From assembly GCA_023663615.1 (NCBI GenBank), contig JAMPHA010000003.1:62001-126000 (forward strand): a stretch of 64,000 bases of DNA, in the 5' to 3' direction. A program made the translations under genes and the position numbers. Positions 43,551-52,696 of the stretch are shown in pieces. The stretch comes from DLAJ01 sp023663615 (GTDB lineage Bacteria > Bacillota > Clostridia > Lachnospirales > Lachnospiraceae). Position 1 is the stretch's first letter, and every line of letters starts with the position of its first letter. A model generated the notes under the pieces. The model saw nothing but the letters and a program-made list of their open reading frames with translations, had not been told where the DNA came from and ran no database searches.

Positions 43551-45272
43551 TCACTTCAAAATACAGATCGACTGCGCCGGCATCATCAGTACGCCGTCGG
43601 TGAGTGTGATCACCTCGCCGTTCAACGTCAGATAGCCGCGGATCTGCATATCGGCAAGCTCCGTTCCGGTCAGCGTTACCTGAATCTCCTCCTTGGAATT
43701 GTTATATACGATTCCGATCGTGCTGCCCTCATAGGTTTTTGTGATCACCGCCTGACTTCCGTCGCAAAGACTTTCCACAACCGCGATGGCGCCGCGCGCA
43801 ATCTCAGGATTCTCATTGCGCAGCCGCAGTGCTCTTTTATAATAATGAAGGAGGCTTGTCTCATCGGCAAGCTGCTGTTCCACACCCGGAAATGCCGACG
43901 TGATCCCCGCATCCGCATCCCGCGGTCCGTTTGTCATTCCCGCCGCGCCGGTATCCGACCAGATCATCGGAAGCCGCTTGTTCTCATCCTTCGTGCCGGA
44001 ACTCTTCATGCCGATCTCCTCACCGTAATACACGAAGGGACTTCCATTCATCATCATAAGCAGACCGCAAGCCATCTTTAAGTCATCCGGATTACTGAGC
44101 AGCGCGTTGGACACGCGGTTCATGTCATGATTCGTAAGGAACGGCGCGTCGATATAGTCCGGATTTTCCTCACGGAACAGTTCGTCATAATGCACCATAT
44201 CATTGACAAGGCGGCTCGCCGCATAATTTCCCCGTGCCGCCCGGATCAGCTTGCCTTCCGCTTCCGCCGCGTCAAAATTGAACATGCTCGGCGTTCCGCT
44301 CGCATAGTAACTCTGAATCGTGCTGATTCCCGCCCACACCTCGGATACCATATAAAAATCAGGATTCAACCCTTTGCAGTACGAATACAGCCAGTTTAGT
44401 GTCTCCGTATTAAATGTCGTATCGCTTTCCTCAAAATGCAGCGCCGCATCCATGCGGAATCCGTCAACGCCCTTGTCGATCCAGAACTTTGCCACATCCT
44501 CAAATTCACGCCGCAGTCCCTCGCTGCTCAAATTTAAGTCCGGCATTTCCGACCAGAATACGCCCTCATAATACCAGTCGCAGCCGCGAATATCATAGTA
44601 ATCGCCATTCACGCGCTCTTTTGAGAAATGATAATATTCCACGGACGGACATTCTGCCGGATCCGGCTCCGCACCGTCGGGAAGTCCGCGCAGATAGGCG
44701 CAGGCGTCCAAAAACCACGGATGCTGTGAAGAAGAATGGTTCATGACCATATCAATGATCAGGCGGATCCCCCTTTTATGGCACTCGTCCACCAGACGTT
44801 CAAAATCCTCCATTGTTCCATATTCGGGGTCAATCTCATAATAATTCTTCGTGTCATATTTGTGGTATGTTGTAGACGGCATGATCGGCATGAGCCAGAT
44901 ACCGTTAAATCCCATGTCCGCGATGTAATCCAGCTTCTCCGTCACCCCGTTCAAGTCGCCGATTCCGTCCCCGTCCGAATCATAAAATGAATAGACAAAA
45001 ATCTCGTAATAATTCCTGTAATTATCGTCTATGATATTCAATTCCTGCTCATACTCGTAGACAATCTGATCCGCCGCGTCCCCGCTTCCGCTCTCTGCAT
45101 CCGTATTTCCCGGTTCGCTGCTTTCAGATCCGTCCGCTCCCGTTTCTCCGTTTGTCTGCGCGCTGCCAGACCCGTCCGTGCCCGCATTCTGTCCGTCTGT
45201 TTTTCCACAGGCGCCAAGCAGCCCCGTCATGAGCGCCGCGACCAGCGCCGCACAAAGTAGTCTTTTTTTCAT
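43551..45272 (-). CDS. GH13 alpha-amylase family lipoprotein
   Basis: 573 residues with a lipobox signal peptide ('LLGACG', Cys near residue 22), a Gly/Ser/Asp-rich linker to about residue 70, then a GH13 barrel: 'DMVMNHSS' (region I), 'GFRMDAALHF' with the nucleophile Asp (region II), 'VSEVW' with the acid/base Glu (region III) and 'FLTNHDMNR' (region IV). It would hydrolyse starch or maltodextrins on the cell surface and feed the ABC importer encoded just upstream. The ATG at 45272 has GGGAGAG upstream, avoiding a 13-residue extension. A terminator lies between malG and this gene, so it may have its own promoter. Confidence 0.92.
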   Translation of the reverse strand: MKKRLLCAALVAALMTGLLGACGKTDGQNAGTDGSGSAQTNGETGADGSESSEPGNTDAESGSGDAADQIVYEYEQELNIIDDNYRNYYEIFVYSFYDSDGDGIGDLNGVTEKLDYIADMGFNGIWLMPIMPSTTYHKYDTKNYYEIDPEYGTMEDFERLVDECHKRGIRLIIDMVMNHSSSQHPWFLDACAYLRGLPDGAEPDPAECPSVEYYHFSKERVNGDYYDIRGCDWYYEGVFWSEMPDLNLSSEGLRREFEDVAKFWIDKGVDGFRMDAALHFEESDTTFNTETLNWLYSYCKGLNPDFYMVSEVWAGISTIQSYYASGTPSMFNFDAAEAEGKLIRAARGNYAASRLVNDMVHYDELFREENPDYIDAPFLTNHDMNRVSNALLSNPDDLKMACGLLMMMNGSPFVYYGEEIGMKSSGTKDENKRLPMIWSDTGAAGMTNGPRDADAGITSAFPGVEQQLADETSLLHYYKRALRLRNENPEIARGAIAVVESLCDGSQAVITKTYEGSTIGIVYNNSKEEIQVTLTGTELADMQIRGYLTLNGEVITLTDGVLMMPAQSICILK

Positions 45273-45574
45273 GTTTCTCTCCCTTCCCGGCGCCGCAAGT
45301 AACGCCGCCATACCGTCTGTCCGATTCCGCGTTCGGCACAGTCCCTTCGGCTCTGTCTACCAATCACTTTACCACAAATTCGTGTTTCCATCCAGCCGCC
45401 GGAATACTTCTCCCGCACGCACCTGCTAAAATCGGCAGCCCCCTAGTGGAGACTGCCGATTTTTAAGTTTTCTATTTGGAAAATACCTGCCTTTCGAACA
45501 TCCGTCCGCATAACGCTTCGCATTTTCCCGCAAAACAGCTTCCGCCGCAACAGATCAACCAATCTCCGCCGGCA
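45273..45574. other. Gap between malG and the amylase gene
   Basis: No gene. It contains the malG terminator (45428-45463). No clear promoter for the amylase gene was found by eye. Confidence 0.5.
45428..45463 (-). terminator. Terminator after malG
   Basis: AAAATCGGCAG (45428-45438) pairs perfectly with CTGCCGATTTT (45453-45463) over a 14-nt loop, with T-rich ends on both strands. It separates the importer genes from the amylase gene. Confidence 0.85.
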
Positions 45575-46459
45575 TCAGCCCTTGACCGCACCACCGGTCA
45601 CACCTTCTACATAGTATTTCTGCAACGCCATGAACAATGCCGTTACCGGTACGGCTACCAATACGCCGCCCGCACAGAATCTTGTGAAATAACCTTGGTA
45701 GTCGTTCGTATTGACCCAGCGCTGTAATGCAACCGCTACGTTGTAGCCCTTCTCATAACCGAACGCTACATAGGAAGCGAATACATAATCACACCAAGGC
45801 GCCATGAATGCAGTCAATGCGGTGTAAATAATGATCGGCTTCGAAAGCGGAACGATCATGCCGACAAACACCCTCGCTCTGGACGCGCCGTCGATCCGCG
45901 CCGCTTCATCCAACGATTTCGGGATCGTATCGAAATAGCCCTTGCAGACATAATAGCCCATTCCGGAGCTTGCCACCGATATTAAGATCAAGCCCGGCAC
46001 CGCTCCTGCCTGCGTCAATCCGAACTGCTTTAACAGGAAGTATAAGCAGATCATCGTAAGGAATCCGGGGAACATGCCCAGAATCAGCCACAGGTTCATC
46101 AACGCCCGGCGCATCTTGAAGCGCATTCTCGAAAGCGCGTAGCTGACGCATAGTACAAAGAATGTCTGACCGATCGAAAGAAAGAGCGCGATGATCAGGG
46201 TATTTCCATACCATCTTAAAAAGTTGCTCTCCCCGCTAAACAGGAACTTATACGAGTCAAGTGAAAAATGTTTCGGCAGCAGATACGCTACCATTCCGCC
46301 GAATTCCACTTCCGGCTTATAGGAGCGGAAGCTCTGTAAAACCAGACAGACGAACGGGAACAGCCAGATGATGCTGATCACGACCAGCACGGCGTAGGCA
46401 ATTCCATTGGACAGTTTTTTATGCTGCTTGTGCAGCTTCTTTTCCTTCTCCTCTTTCAT
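45575..46459 (-). CDS. malG: Maltodextrin ABC transporter permease, MalG-like
   Basis: A 294-residue permease with six membrane segments and the EAA loop 'EAARIDGASRARVF' near residues 190-205, which contacts the ATPase. C-terminal 'YYVEGVTGGAVKG' is typical of MalG-type sugar permeases. Its ATG overlaps the malF stop (TAATG), so the two are coupled. With MalF and the binding protein it imports maltodextrins. No ATPase gene lies here, so a shared MsmX-type ATPase encoded elsewhere is expected. Assignment to maltodextrin rests on malQ and the amylase nearby. Confidence 0.88.
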   Translation of the reverse strand: MKEEKEKKLHKQHKKLSNGIAYAVLVVISIIWLFPFVCLVLQSFRSYKPEVEFGGMVAYLLPKHFSLDSYKFLFSGESNFLRWYGNTLIIALFLSIGQTFFVLCVSYALSRMRFKMRRALMNLWLILGMFPGFLTMICLYFLLKQFGLTQAGAVPGLILISVASSGMGYYVCKGYFDTIPKSLDEAARIDGASRARVFVGMIVPLSKPIIIYTALTAFMAPWCDYVFASYVAFGYEKGYNVAVALQRWVNTNDYQGYFTRFCAGGVLVAVPVTALFMALQKYYVEGVTGGAVKG

Positions 46460-47856
46460 TATTGGAATCCCTCCTCATCTTTGACTGACGGCAGAATGTT
46501 ATATACCGCTAACGATACAACTGCCACGACTACGAATACCATGATACCGATGACCGCCGCCATCTTATAGTTGGTATCATCGACTGTCATCTTATAGAGC
46601 CATGTCACAAGCAGGTCGGTATAGCCTGCGCCTCCGGTAAGCGACAGTGACTGCGGTTTTCCCTGACTGAGCAGGAAGATGATATTAAAGTTATTTAAGT
46701 TACCCGTAAACTGTGTCAACAGATAAGGTCCCGTCACGAACAGCATATAAGGAAGCGTGATCTTGCGGAATGTCTGGAACGGACTCGCGCCGTCGATCTT
46801 TGCACTCTCGTAAAGCTCTTCCGGAATGTTCATCAACAGTCCGGTCATGATCAACATGACGTACGGGATACCTACCCACAGGTTAATGAGCAGGATCGTC
46901 GGTCTTGCATAGGAAGCCTTCGTCCAAAACGGGATCGCCTGATCGATCCAGCCCCACTTCATCAAATAAGAGTTTACAAGACCGTCCGCCGCAAACATCT
47001 TGCTGACATACAGCAGCGATACGAACTGCGGGATTGCGATCGTCATGACGAGGATCGTACGCCACACTTTCTTAAATTTAATCCCTTTTTTATTGATGAG
47101 GATGGCAACCGCCATTCCTAGAAAATACGTCAGGAAGGTCGCGAAGAGCGCCCACACCAACGTCCAGTTTAACACCGTCACAAACGTCTTACCAAAGCCT
47201 GCGGTTCCCATGGAAAACAGGTTCTTAAAGTTTTCCAGCCCCACCCAGGTAAACAGGTTCGTCGGCGACTGATGATTTGCATCGTAATTCGTAAACGCTA
47301 CGCAGATCATAAAGACGATCGGCAGCAGCACAAATAAAAATACGCCCGTTACCGGCAATGCCAGCAGCGTCTTATCAAAATTCTCATCCAACAGGGAATG
47401 CAGATCCTGCTTTACCGTCGCAAGCGCTTTCCCCTCTTTGAGCCGCTTCTCTTCATTCATATTGACACGGACATTCAGACGCCACACAAATATGAACGCA
47501 ATCACCACAAACAGACTCAATACACCGAACAGCAAAATGAAAAAGCTGTTATCACCGTACGTATACACATAATTTTCATCAAAACCGCCCTGTACGGTAC
47601 CGAGCGTTCCGATGTCCTTCAAATACTTTGCGCCAACCGCGATCATATACCAGATGAATGCGATCTCGGCAGCTAAAAACGCAATGCCTCTTAAAATCTG
47701 TCCTCTCACCAGCGGTCCGAAGCCCATGATGAGAAACGATACCTTTGTCTTCCAATCTCCGTGCGCAAAGGTCTGACCGATTTCTTTACAATCTTTCACC
47801 GGCGCCTGAAGCACGCCTAAAATCTTTTTCCCAAGACTTTTTTTCTCTTTTTCCAT
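46459..47856 (-). CDS. malF: Maltodextrin ABC transporter permease, MalF-like
   Basis: 465 residues. Extra N-terminal membrane segments (about 35-135) precede the core permease, as in MalF/MdxF proteins. The core has 'LPIVFMICVAFTNYDANH' and the EAA loop 'ESAKIDGASPFQTFRKITLPYML'-like region (about 360-385). It forms the heterodimeric pore with MalG, whose gene overlaps its stop. The ATG has a GGGGGT site. It lies 179 bases after the binding protein gene, with a GC-rich hairpin in the gap, a common way to give more binding protein than permease. Confidence 0.88.
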   Translation of the reverse strand: MEKEKKSLGKKILGVLQAPVKDCKEIGQTFAHGDWKTKVSFLIMGFGPLVRGQILRGIAFLAAEIAFIWYMIAVGAKYLKDIGTLGTVQGGFDENYVYTYGDNSFFILLFGVLSLFVVIAFIFVWRLNVRVNMNEEKRLKEGKALATVKQDLHSLLDENFDKTLLALPVTGVFLFVLLPIVFMICVAFTNYDANHQSPTNLFTWVGLENFKNLFSMGTAGFGKTFVTVLNWTLVWALFATFLTYFLGMAVAILINKKGIKFKKVWRTILVMTIAIPQFVSLLYVSKMFAADGLVNSYLMKWGWIDQAIPFWTKASYARPTILLINLWVGIPYVMLIMTGLLMNIPEELYESAKIDGASPFQTFRKITLPYMLFVTGPYLLTQFTGNLNNFNIIFLLSQGKPQSLSLTGGAGYTDLLVTWLYKMTVDDTNYKMAAVIGIMVFVVVAVVSLAVYNILPSVKDEEGFQ

Positions 47857-47919
47857 CCTTGACCCCCTCCGGCTCCCGCGCTACGGAAGAGCGCTCATTT
47901 TTTGCCAAAAGTCGGACGC

Positions 47920-47937
47920 GGAGGGGTTTCCCCCTCC
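47920..47937 (-). terminator. Hairpin between malE and malF
   Basis: GGAGGGG (47920-47926) pairs with CCCCTCC (47931-47937) over a 4-nt loop. No T tract, so it is more likely an attenuator or mRNA-stability element than a full terminator. Confidence 0.5.
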
Positions 47938-48035
47938 TGTCCGTATTTTGTGTTTTCATGACAATCAAATTGCCGCAAAACATCTTTTCGTGCCTGTCGG
48001 CACACTACATGCCACTCTGAAAAATGCGGCCCGCC

Positions 48036-49394
48036 TTACTGAGCTGCATAGCCCTTCTGCAGAGCCTCAAAGTTCTGCAATACGCTCATCAGATCCTCGT
48101 CGCTCATGCCGTTGTAGGTTCCTGCAATCACGTCGTCACCAAGAGCCGTTGCATCTGTCCAATAACCATCCGGGTACTGTCCCTGCGGAATCATGAATGC
48201 GAACTGTGCTCCCAGTGCGGAAAGCGCTGCGTCTTCCTGTACTGCGCTGTTGCCCTGTGCCGCAATGTTGCAAGGTCCCCAGCCTAACGCTTCAAATCTT
48301 GCCATCTGTGCAGCCTCACCGGTCAGATACTGAGCGAGCGCTAAACATACGAGCATCTTGCCCTGCTCTGTCTGCGGCTTAACGCCTAACAGCTTAAATC
48401 CGCAGAAGCCGCCCATCTGATAGTCCTGTCCGTCTACCGTGAAGGTCGGGAGCTTCGTACATGCATAGTTCTCACCGAAGAGATCCTTTGCCGCGCCGCT
48501 GTCCCATGTTCCGTCGATGATCGCGCCGACATTCGTTGCAGAGCTCAGGGAGGAACCGTTTACAAATGTGCTGTTGCCTGCAAGCTGAATCATTGCCTTT
48601 AATGCCTTTACACCGTTGTCCGTTGCATAAGAAATGTTGCATGCGGTCAGTGTACCGGTATCATCCGAGTCATAGGTCAGTTCACATCCCGTACCGAAGA
48701 AGAACGCCGTCTGATACCAGCCGGAGTTAATCTCCATGTAGAAGTTCTTGCCTGCTGCTGCGCAGTCCTCAAGAATCTTGTCAAGGGAGCTCGGATCCGT
48801 AACGACACTGCTGTCATAATACAGGAAGTAGCCGTTGTCCGCCGTCATCGGGAATGCGTATACCTGATCGCCCATCTTCGCGCCTGCAACCGCGCCTGCT
48901 GCGTTCTGGCTCTCGATCGCGCTTGCATAGTTGCCCGTGATCGGCGTCAGCGCGCCTGCCATAACAAGACGTCCCAACTGATCCTGTGCGAAGCCGTAAA
49001 TATCAGCGCCGCCCTCTACGTCGGTGATCATGTTGCCTGCCGCATCACCCTCGCCTGTCGGCTGGATGTCTACGGTGTAGCCTGCCATCTCCGGATGCTC
49101 TGAGAAGAACTGGTCTGCTAACGTCTGCGTCGTCTCTACTGCTGCCTCTGCAACCCAGATCGTGATGACGCCGGAACCATAATCAATGTCTGCCGGAGCG
49201 TCCGCCTGGCTGTCATCCGCCGGAGCGCTGCTGTCGTCATCTGCCGGTGCACTGCTGTTGTCATCCGACGATACATTGCTGCCGCCGCCAGTGCTGTTGT
49301 CACCGGTGCTGCTGTTGTCGTCTCCGCCTCCACATGCTGCAAGGGATAATACCATTGCTGCGGAGAGGAGCATTGCCAATAATTTCTTTTTCAT
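48036..49394 (-). CDS. malE: Maltodextrin-binding lipoprotein, MalE-like
   Basis: A 452-residue extracellular solute-binding protein. The lipobox is 'LSLAACG' (Cys about residue 21), followed by a Ser/Asp/Asn/Gly linker to about 70. The fold motifs include 'ITIWVAEAAVETTQTLADQFF' (start of the domain), 'ADIYGFAQDQLGRLVMAGAL' and 'MTADNGYFLYYD'. It captures maltodextrins for MalFG. The ATG follows AGGAGG. It is the first gene of the importer unit, and its 270-base leader contains several overlapping hairpins. Confidence 0.88.
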   Translation of the reverse strand: MKKKLLAMLLSAAMVLSLAACGGGDDNSSTGDNSTGGGSNVSSDDNSSAPADDDSSAPADDSQADAPADIDYGSGVITIWVAEAAVETTQTLADQFFSEHPEMAGYTVDIQPTGEGDAAGNMITDVEGGADIYGFAQDQLGRLVMAGALTPITGNYASAIESQNAAGAVAGAKMGDQVYAFPMTADNGYFLYYDSSVVTDPSSLDKILEDCAAAGKNFYMEINSGWYQTAFFFGTGCELTYDSDDTGTLTACNISYATDNGVKALKAMIQLAGNSTFVNGSSLSSATNVGAIIDGTWDSGAAKDLFGENYACTKLPTFTVDGQDYQMGGFCGFKLLGVKPQTEQGKMLVCLALAQYLTGEAAQMARFEALGWGPCNIAAQGNSAVQEDAALSALGAQFAFMIPQGQYPDGYWTDATALGDDVIAGTYNGMSDEDLMSVLQNFEALQKGYAAQ

Positions 49395-49665
49395 CTTTCT
49401 CCTCCTAATTCTTGGTGTGGTATGTAGATCATACCAGGTTACCTGTTTATCATAAAATGCATCGCTGCATTTTACTTCATACCTGACTGCCGTGCCCGGC
49501 GTAATGCCTCAGCCTCTGTATCTGCCATGGCCGGCTTCCCGTTTCCTTAGTATGGATAATCTTCGATTATCCATACTAAAAGAGGACGTCCTCTTTTAGT
49601 ATAACGCACTTTTTATTTTCTATCTGCGCCCGCAGGGTTTTCTGCAGCCGGCGGCTGCGCCGTCT
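49395..49665 (-). promoter_or_regulatory. Structured leader between malQ and malE
   Basis: On the minus strand a 30-bp perfect palindrome comes first (plus 49573-49602), then a 15-bp stem (49547-49561 with 49565-49579). The two share the ATACTAA arm and cannot form together. An AAAATGCA/TGCATTTT stem (49454-49473) and a small GGTATG/CATACC stem follow. This fits a terminator of malQ plus alternative leader folding. Confidence 0.65.
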
Positions 49666-51156
49666 CTATCTGCCATACACGATGGCAAGCGTCCGAAGCC
49701 ATTCGCGGCGCTGTTCGGATAATTCCTTTTTACCAAGGCGCCAGCGCCAGTTTGTCCCGATCGTGGAAGGAAGATTCATGCGCGCTTCCATGCCGAGCTT
49801 TAAGAGATCCTGCATCTGGAAGACTGCCACGTCCGCAATGCTCGCGTAAGCAAGCCGGATGATCGCGTCCACAATCTCCTCTTTATTATTTATATTAAGA
49901 TACTTATATAAAAACGCCAGTTCGTACTCGCACTTTTCATTAAAATACGCCATAAGAGGCTCATTGTCGTGCGTACCGCCGTATACGACCATGTTGCTGT
50001 TTGGATAATTGTGCGGTAAATACTCATGATCGGCGTTTCCGTCAAATGCAAACAACAGGATTTTCATGCCCGGCCATCCCGTGCGCTGTACGAGGCGTTT
50101 TACTCCCGGCACGACGACGCCTAAGTCCTCGACAATCATGTGGCTTTCGCCAAGCGACTCCGCGATCGCATCCGTCAGCTTTTTACCCGGTCCCTTGCGC
50201 CAATGTCCGTTTCTCGCATGGGCATCCTTCGCGGGAACGCTGTAATAGCGAACCACCCCGATAAAATGATCAAAGCGGATCACGTCATACAGCTTTGCGT
50301 TTGCCATGATCCTGCTGCGCCACCACGAAAAATTCTCCTGCTCCATTTTGTCCCAGTCATACAGCGGGTTGCCCCATTTCTGACCGTCATCCGAAAATGC
50401 GTCCGGCGGACATCCTGCGACAAGCGCCGCCTTTCCGCTGCGATCGATCTGAAACAGTTCCCTGTGTTCCCACACGTCCGCGCTGTCCATCGAAACATAC
50501 AACGGTATATCGCCGATAATGCGGATACCGTGATTGTTCGCATACCTGCGGAGCCTGCTCCACTGGTCCGTAAACTGGTACTGGCAGAACTGCCAGAACA
50601 AAATCTCGTCTGCTAGGCGCGCGCGGTATTTCTCCAACGCTTTCGATTTCCGATCGCGGATGTCCGGCTCCCATGCCGTCCACGCCGCATTTCCCGAAAA
50701 CGTTTTCAAAGCCATATAAAAAGAATAACCGTCAAGCCAGCTTTCCTGCTCCCGGCAAAATGCCCGAAACGAAGCATCACCCGTATCAAAGCGCTCAAAC
50801 GCTTTGTGCAGCACAGGAAAACGGTTCTCAAACAGGATGCCGTACGATATGTCTTCCTCGTCATCCCCCCACGAAAAAGCTTCAATCTCCTCCGTGGTCA
50901 ACAATCCGTCCTCCGCCAAAAATTCCAGATCAATATAATAAGGATTCCCGGCGAATGCGGAAAACGACTGATAGGGGCTGTCGCCATAACTCGTCGGACC
51001 GAGCGGTAAAACCTGCCAATACTTCTGGTGCAGATCCACGAGCAGATCCACAAACTCATATGCCGCCCTGCCGAACGTGCCGATTCCGTATTTGGAAGGC
51101 AGACTGGCTATCGGAAGCAATATCCCGGCTCCTCTTGTCAGCGATGTCATCTTCAC
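49666..51156 (-). CDS. malQ: 4-alpha-glucanotransferase (amylomaltase)
   Basis: This GH77 enzyme of the cytosol transfers glucan chains between maltodextrins and releases glucose, which the glucokinase of this window could phosphorylate. The 496 residues show 'PLGPTSYGDSPYQSFSAFAGNPY', 'RFDHFIG' (catalytic Asp), 'VEDLGVV' (catalytic Glu) and 'GTHDNEP' (third acidic residue). The first codon is read as GTG at 51156 because GGGGG lies about nine bases before it; an ATG two codons later is possible. Its promoter (51245-51273) is divergent from the lacI-type regulator. Length is typical. Confidence 0.95.
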   Translation of the reverse strand: MKMTSLTRGAGILLPIASLPSKYGIGTFGRAAYEFVDLLVDLHQKYWQVLPLGPTSYGDSPYQSFSAFAGNPYYIDLEFLAEDGLLTTEEIEAFSWGDDEEDISYGILFENRFPVLHKAFERFDTGDASFRAFCREQESWLDGYSFYMALKTFSGNAAWTAWEPDIRDRKSKALEKYRARLADEILFWQFCQYQFTDQWSRLRRYANNHGIRIIGDIPLYVSMDSADVWEHRELFQIDRSGKAALVAGCPPDAFSDDGQKWGNPLYDWDKMEQENFSWWRSRIMANAKLYDVIRFDHFIGVVRYYSVPAKDAHARNGHWRKGPGKKLTDAIAESLGESHMIVEDLGVVVPGVKRLVQRTGWPGMKILLFAFDGNADHEYLPHNYPNSNMVVYGGTHDNEPLMAYFNEKCEYELAFLYKYLNINNKEEIVDAIIRLAYASIADVAVFQMQDLLKLGMEARMNLPSTIGTNWRWRLGKKELSEQRREWLRTLAIVYGR

Positions 51157-51505
51157 TCTGCTTCCCCCTCGAAAATAGCACCCTCTCGCGAAAACCTTTT
51201 CCGATTATTTTCGCTTATTTTCGCTTATTTTCGTTCTTGATGTAAATTTAGCACTTTTTCCATTTTTTTGCAAGCCGTTTTGCGCAATTTTTCTTGATTT
51301 AGTGTTATTTCACAGCTTTTTTATGGCATTTTTGTATATTTCTAACGAAATTTTTTCGTTTATTTTCGTTTTTAACTTTAATCGGTTGATTTTTTTACTT
51401 AATATTACTATACTGTGAAAGAAGCAGCAACAAGCAGTAATATCGTTATTTAGCAGTGACATAGTTTTATGGTTTTACGGTTTTACAGAAAGGCGTGGTT
51501 CTATT
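51157..51505. promoter_or_regulatory. Divergent malQ / lacI-type control region
   Basis: Two promoters face away from each other. malQ: TTGCAA (51268-51273) and TAAATT (plus AATTTA 51245-51250), 17-bp spacing, minus strand. Regulator: TTGATT (51386-51391) and TATACT (51409-51414), 17-bp spacing, plus strand. A 10-bp unit TTATTTTCGC occurs three times in tandem at 51205-51234, just past the malQ start point. A palindrome AACGAAA-3-TTTCGTT lies at 51344-51360. These are the likely regulator sites. Confidence 0.7.
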
Positions 51506-52522
51506 ATGGCAACAACGATCAAAGATATTGCCAACCGGCTCGGCGTATCTATCAGCACCGTCTCAAAGGGCTTAAACGGTGCAAGCGACATCAGCGAGGA
51601 TCTTCGTCAATTCGTCCTTGATACCGCTATTGAAATGGGGTATCAGACCAAAAAAATGAAAAAAACAGAAAATAAAAAACTTGCTCTTTTTATAGAAAAT
51701 ATGAGTTATGACACGCAGGAAAGCTTCGGCTACGATCTGATACTCGGTTTTCGTCAGGTCGCGCTGCGCGATGACTGGGACGTCACGATCCTCCCCGTCA
51801 CGCCCGACTTTCAGGCACGTAACAAATATGACAGTTATCTTTTGAAGAACGGCTACAGCGGCGCGTTTCTCGTCGGTTTTGCTCTTCAGGACCCGTGGAT
51901 GGGTCAGCTTGCGCACTGCAAGGTCCCGACTGTTCTGCTTGACAATTTTATCGATCGGAATACTTATGTGGGTTCTGTGGAAACGGACAGTGCGGAAGGC
52001 ATCGACATTGCAGTAGAACACCTGATCCGGCTTGGTCATACTAAGATCGCATTTTTTAACGGCTCGCCGCATTCCATGATCACCGCAAGACGCTACGACG
52101 CGTTCGTCACGAGCATGGAGTCCCGGCATATCCCGATCAATCCCGATCTCGTCACATTCGGTCATTATGTGAAGGATTCCGCAAAATATCATGTTCCCAA
52201 GCTGTTATCCAGCGGCGCGACCGCGATCATATGCAGCTCGGACAGTATCGCGGAGGGTGTTATTGATGAGTGCACAAAGCGCGGCGTCCGCGTTCCGCAG
52301 GACGTCAGCGTCATCGGCTTTGACGATCTGCCGTTTGCCGCTTCGCTCACACCGCCGCTCACGACCGTACGGCAGGATCGTCTCGATCTCGGCAAGGGCG
52401 CTTATCATGTTTTGAGCAATCTGATCAATCATGTATCCATCAGCCGCACCGTGATGCACGCAAAACTGATCGAGCGGGAATCGACCGCTCCGCCGGCGGA
52501 CAGTGTGGCGCAGAAATCCTAG
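51506..52522 (+). CDS. LacI-family transcriptional regulator of the maltodextrin locus
   Basis: 338 residues. The N-terminal LacI HTH is 'TIKDIANRLGVSISTVSKGLNG' (residues 4-25), with a Lys-rich hinge near 50-57 ('KKMKKTENKK'). The sugar-binding core (60-330) contains 'IAVEHLIRLGHTKIAFF' and 'SVIGFDDLPFAASLTPPLTTV'. It probably represses or activates malQ and the importer in response to maltodextrin. It is divergent from malQ with its own near-consensus promoter. The ribosome site (AAAGGCG) is weaker than its neighbours', as often seen for regulators. Two terminators follow. Confidence 0.92.
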   Translation: MATTIKDIANRLGVSISTVSKGLNGASDISEDLRQFVLDTAIEMGYQTKKMKKTENKKLALFIENMSYDTQESFGYDLILGFRQVALRDDWDVTILPVTPDFQARNKYDSYLLKNGYSGAFLVGFALQDPWMGQLAHCKVPTVLLDNFIDRNTYVGSVETDSAEGIDIAVEHLIRLGHTKIAFFNGSPHSMITARRYDAFVTSMESRHIPINPDLVTFGHYVKDSAKYHVPKLLSSGATAIICSSDSIAEGVIDECTKRGVRVPQDVSVIGFDDLPFAASLTPPLTTVRQDRLDLGKGAYHVLSNLINHVSISRTVMHAKLIERESTAPPADSVAQKS

Positions 52523-52576
52523 TCGGCACCTGCGTTTCTTTTTATCGAACGGAACTGTTTTTCAGAATCTCACATT

Positions 52577-52606
52577 CAGGCAGCGGCGGCACGCTGCCTG
52601 TTTTTT
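52577..52606 (+). terminator. Terminator of the lacI-type gene
   Basis: CAGGCAGCG (52577-52585) pairs with CGCTGCCTG (52592-52600) and six T's follow. A classic Rho-independent terminator. Confidence 0.9.
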
Positions 52607-52658
52607 GGCACATTTCCGGCTTTAGGCACATTTCTGATTTTCGAGATTTCATATGCAG

Positions 52659-52685
52659 GCAGGCGGCAATACGCCGCCTGCTTTT
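52659..52685. terminator. Second terminator, serving the convergent panE gene
   Basis: GCAGGCGGC (52659-52667) pairs with GCCGCCTGC (52673-52681), followed by TTTT on the plus strand. It lies just past the panE stop on the minus strand and can back up the first terminator. Confidence 0.75.
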
Positions 52686-52696
52686 ATGTCTGCATC

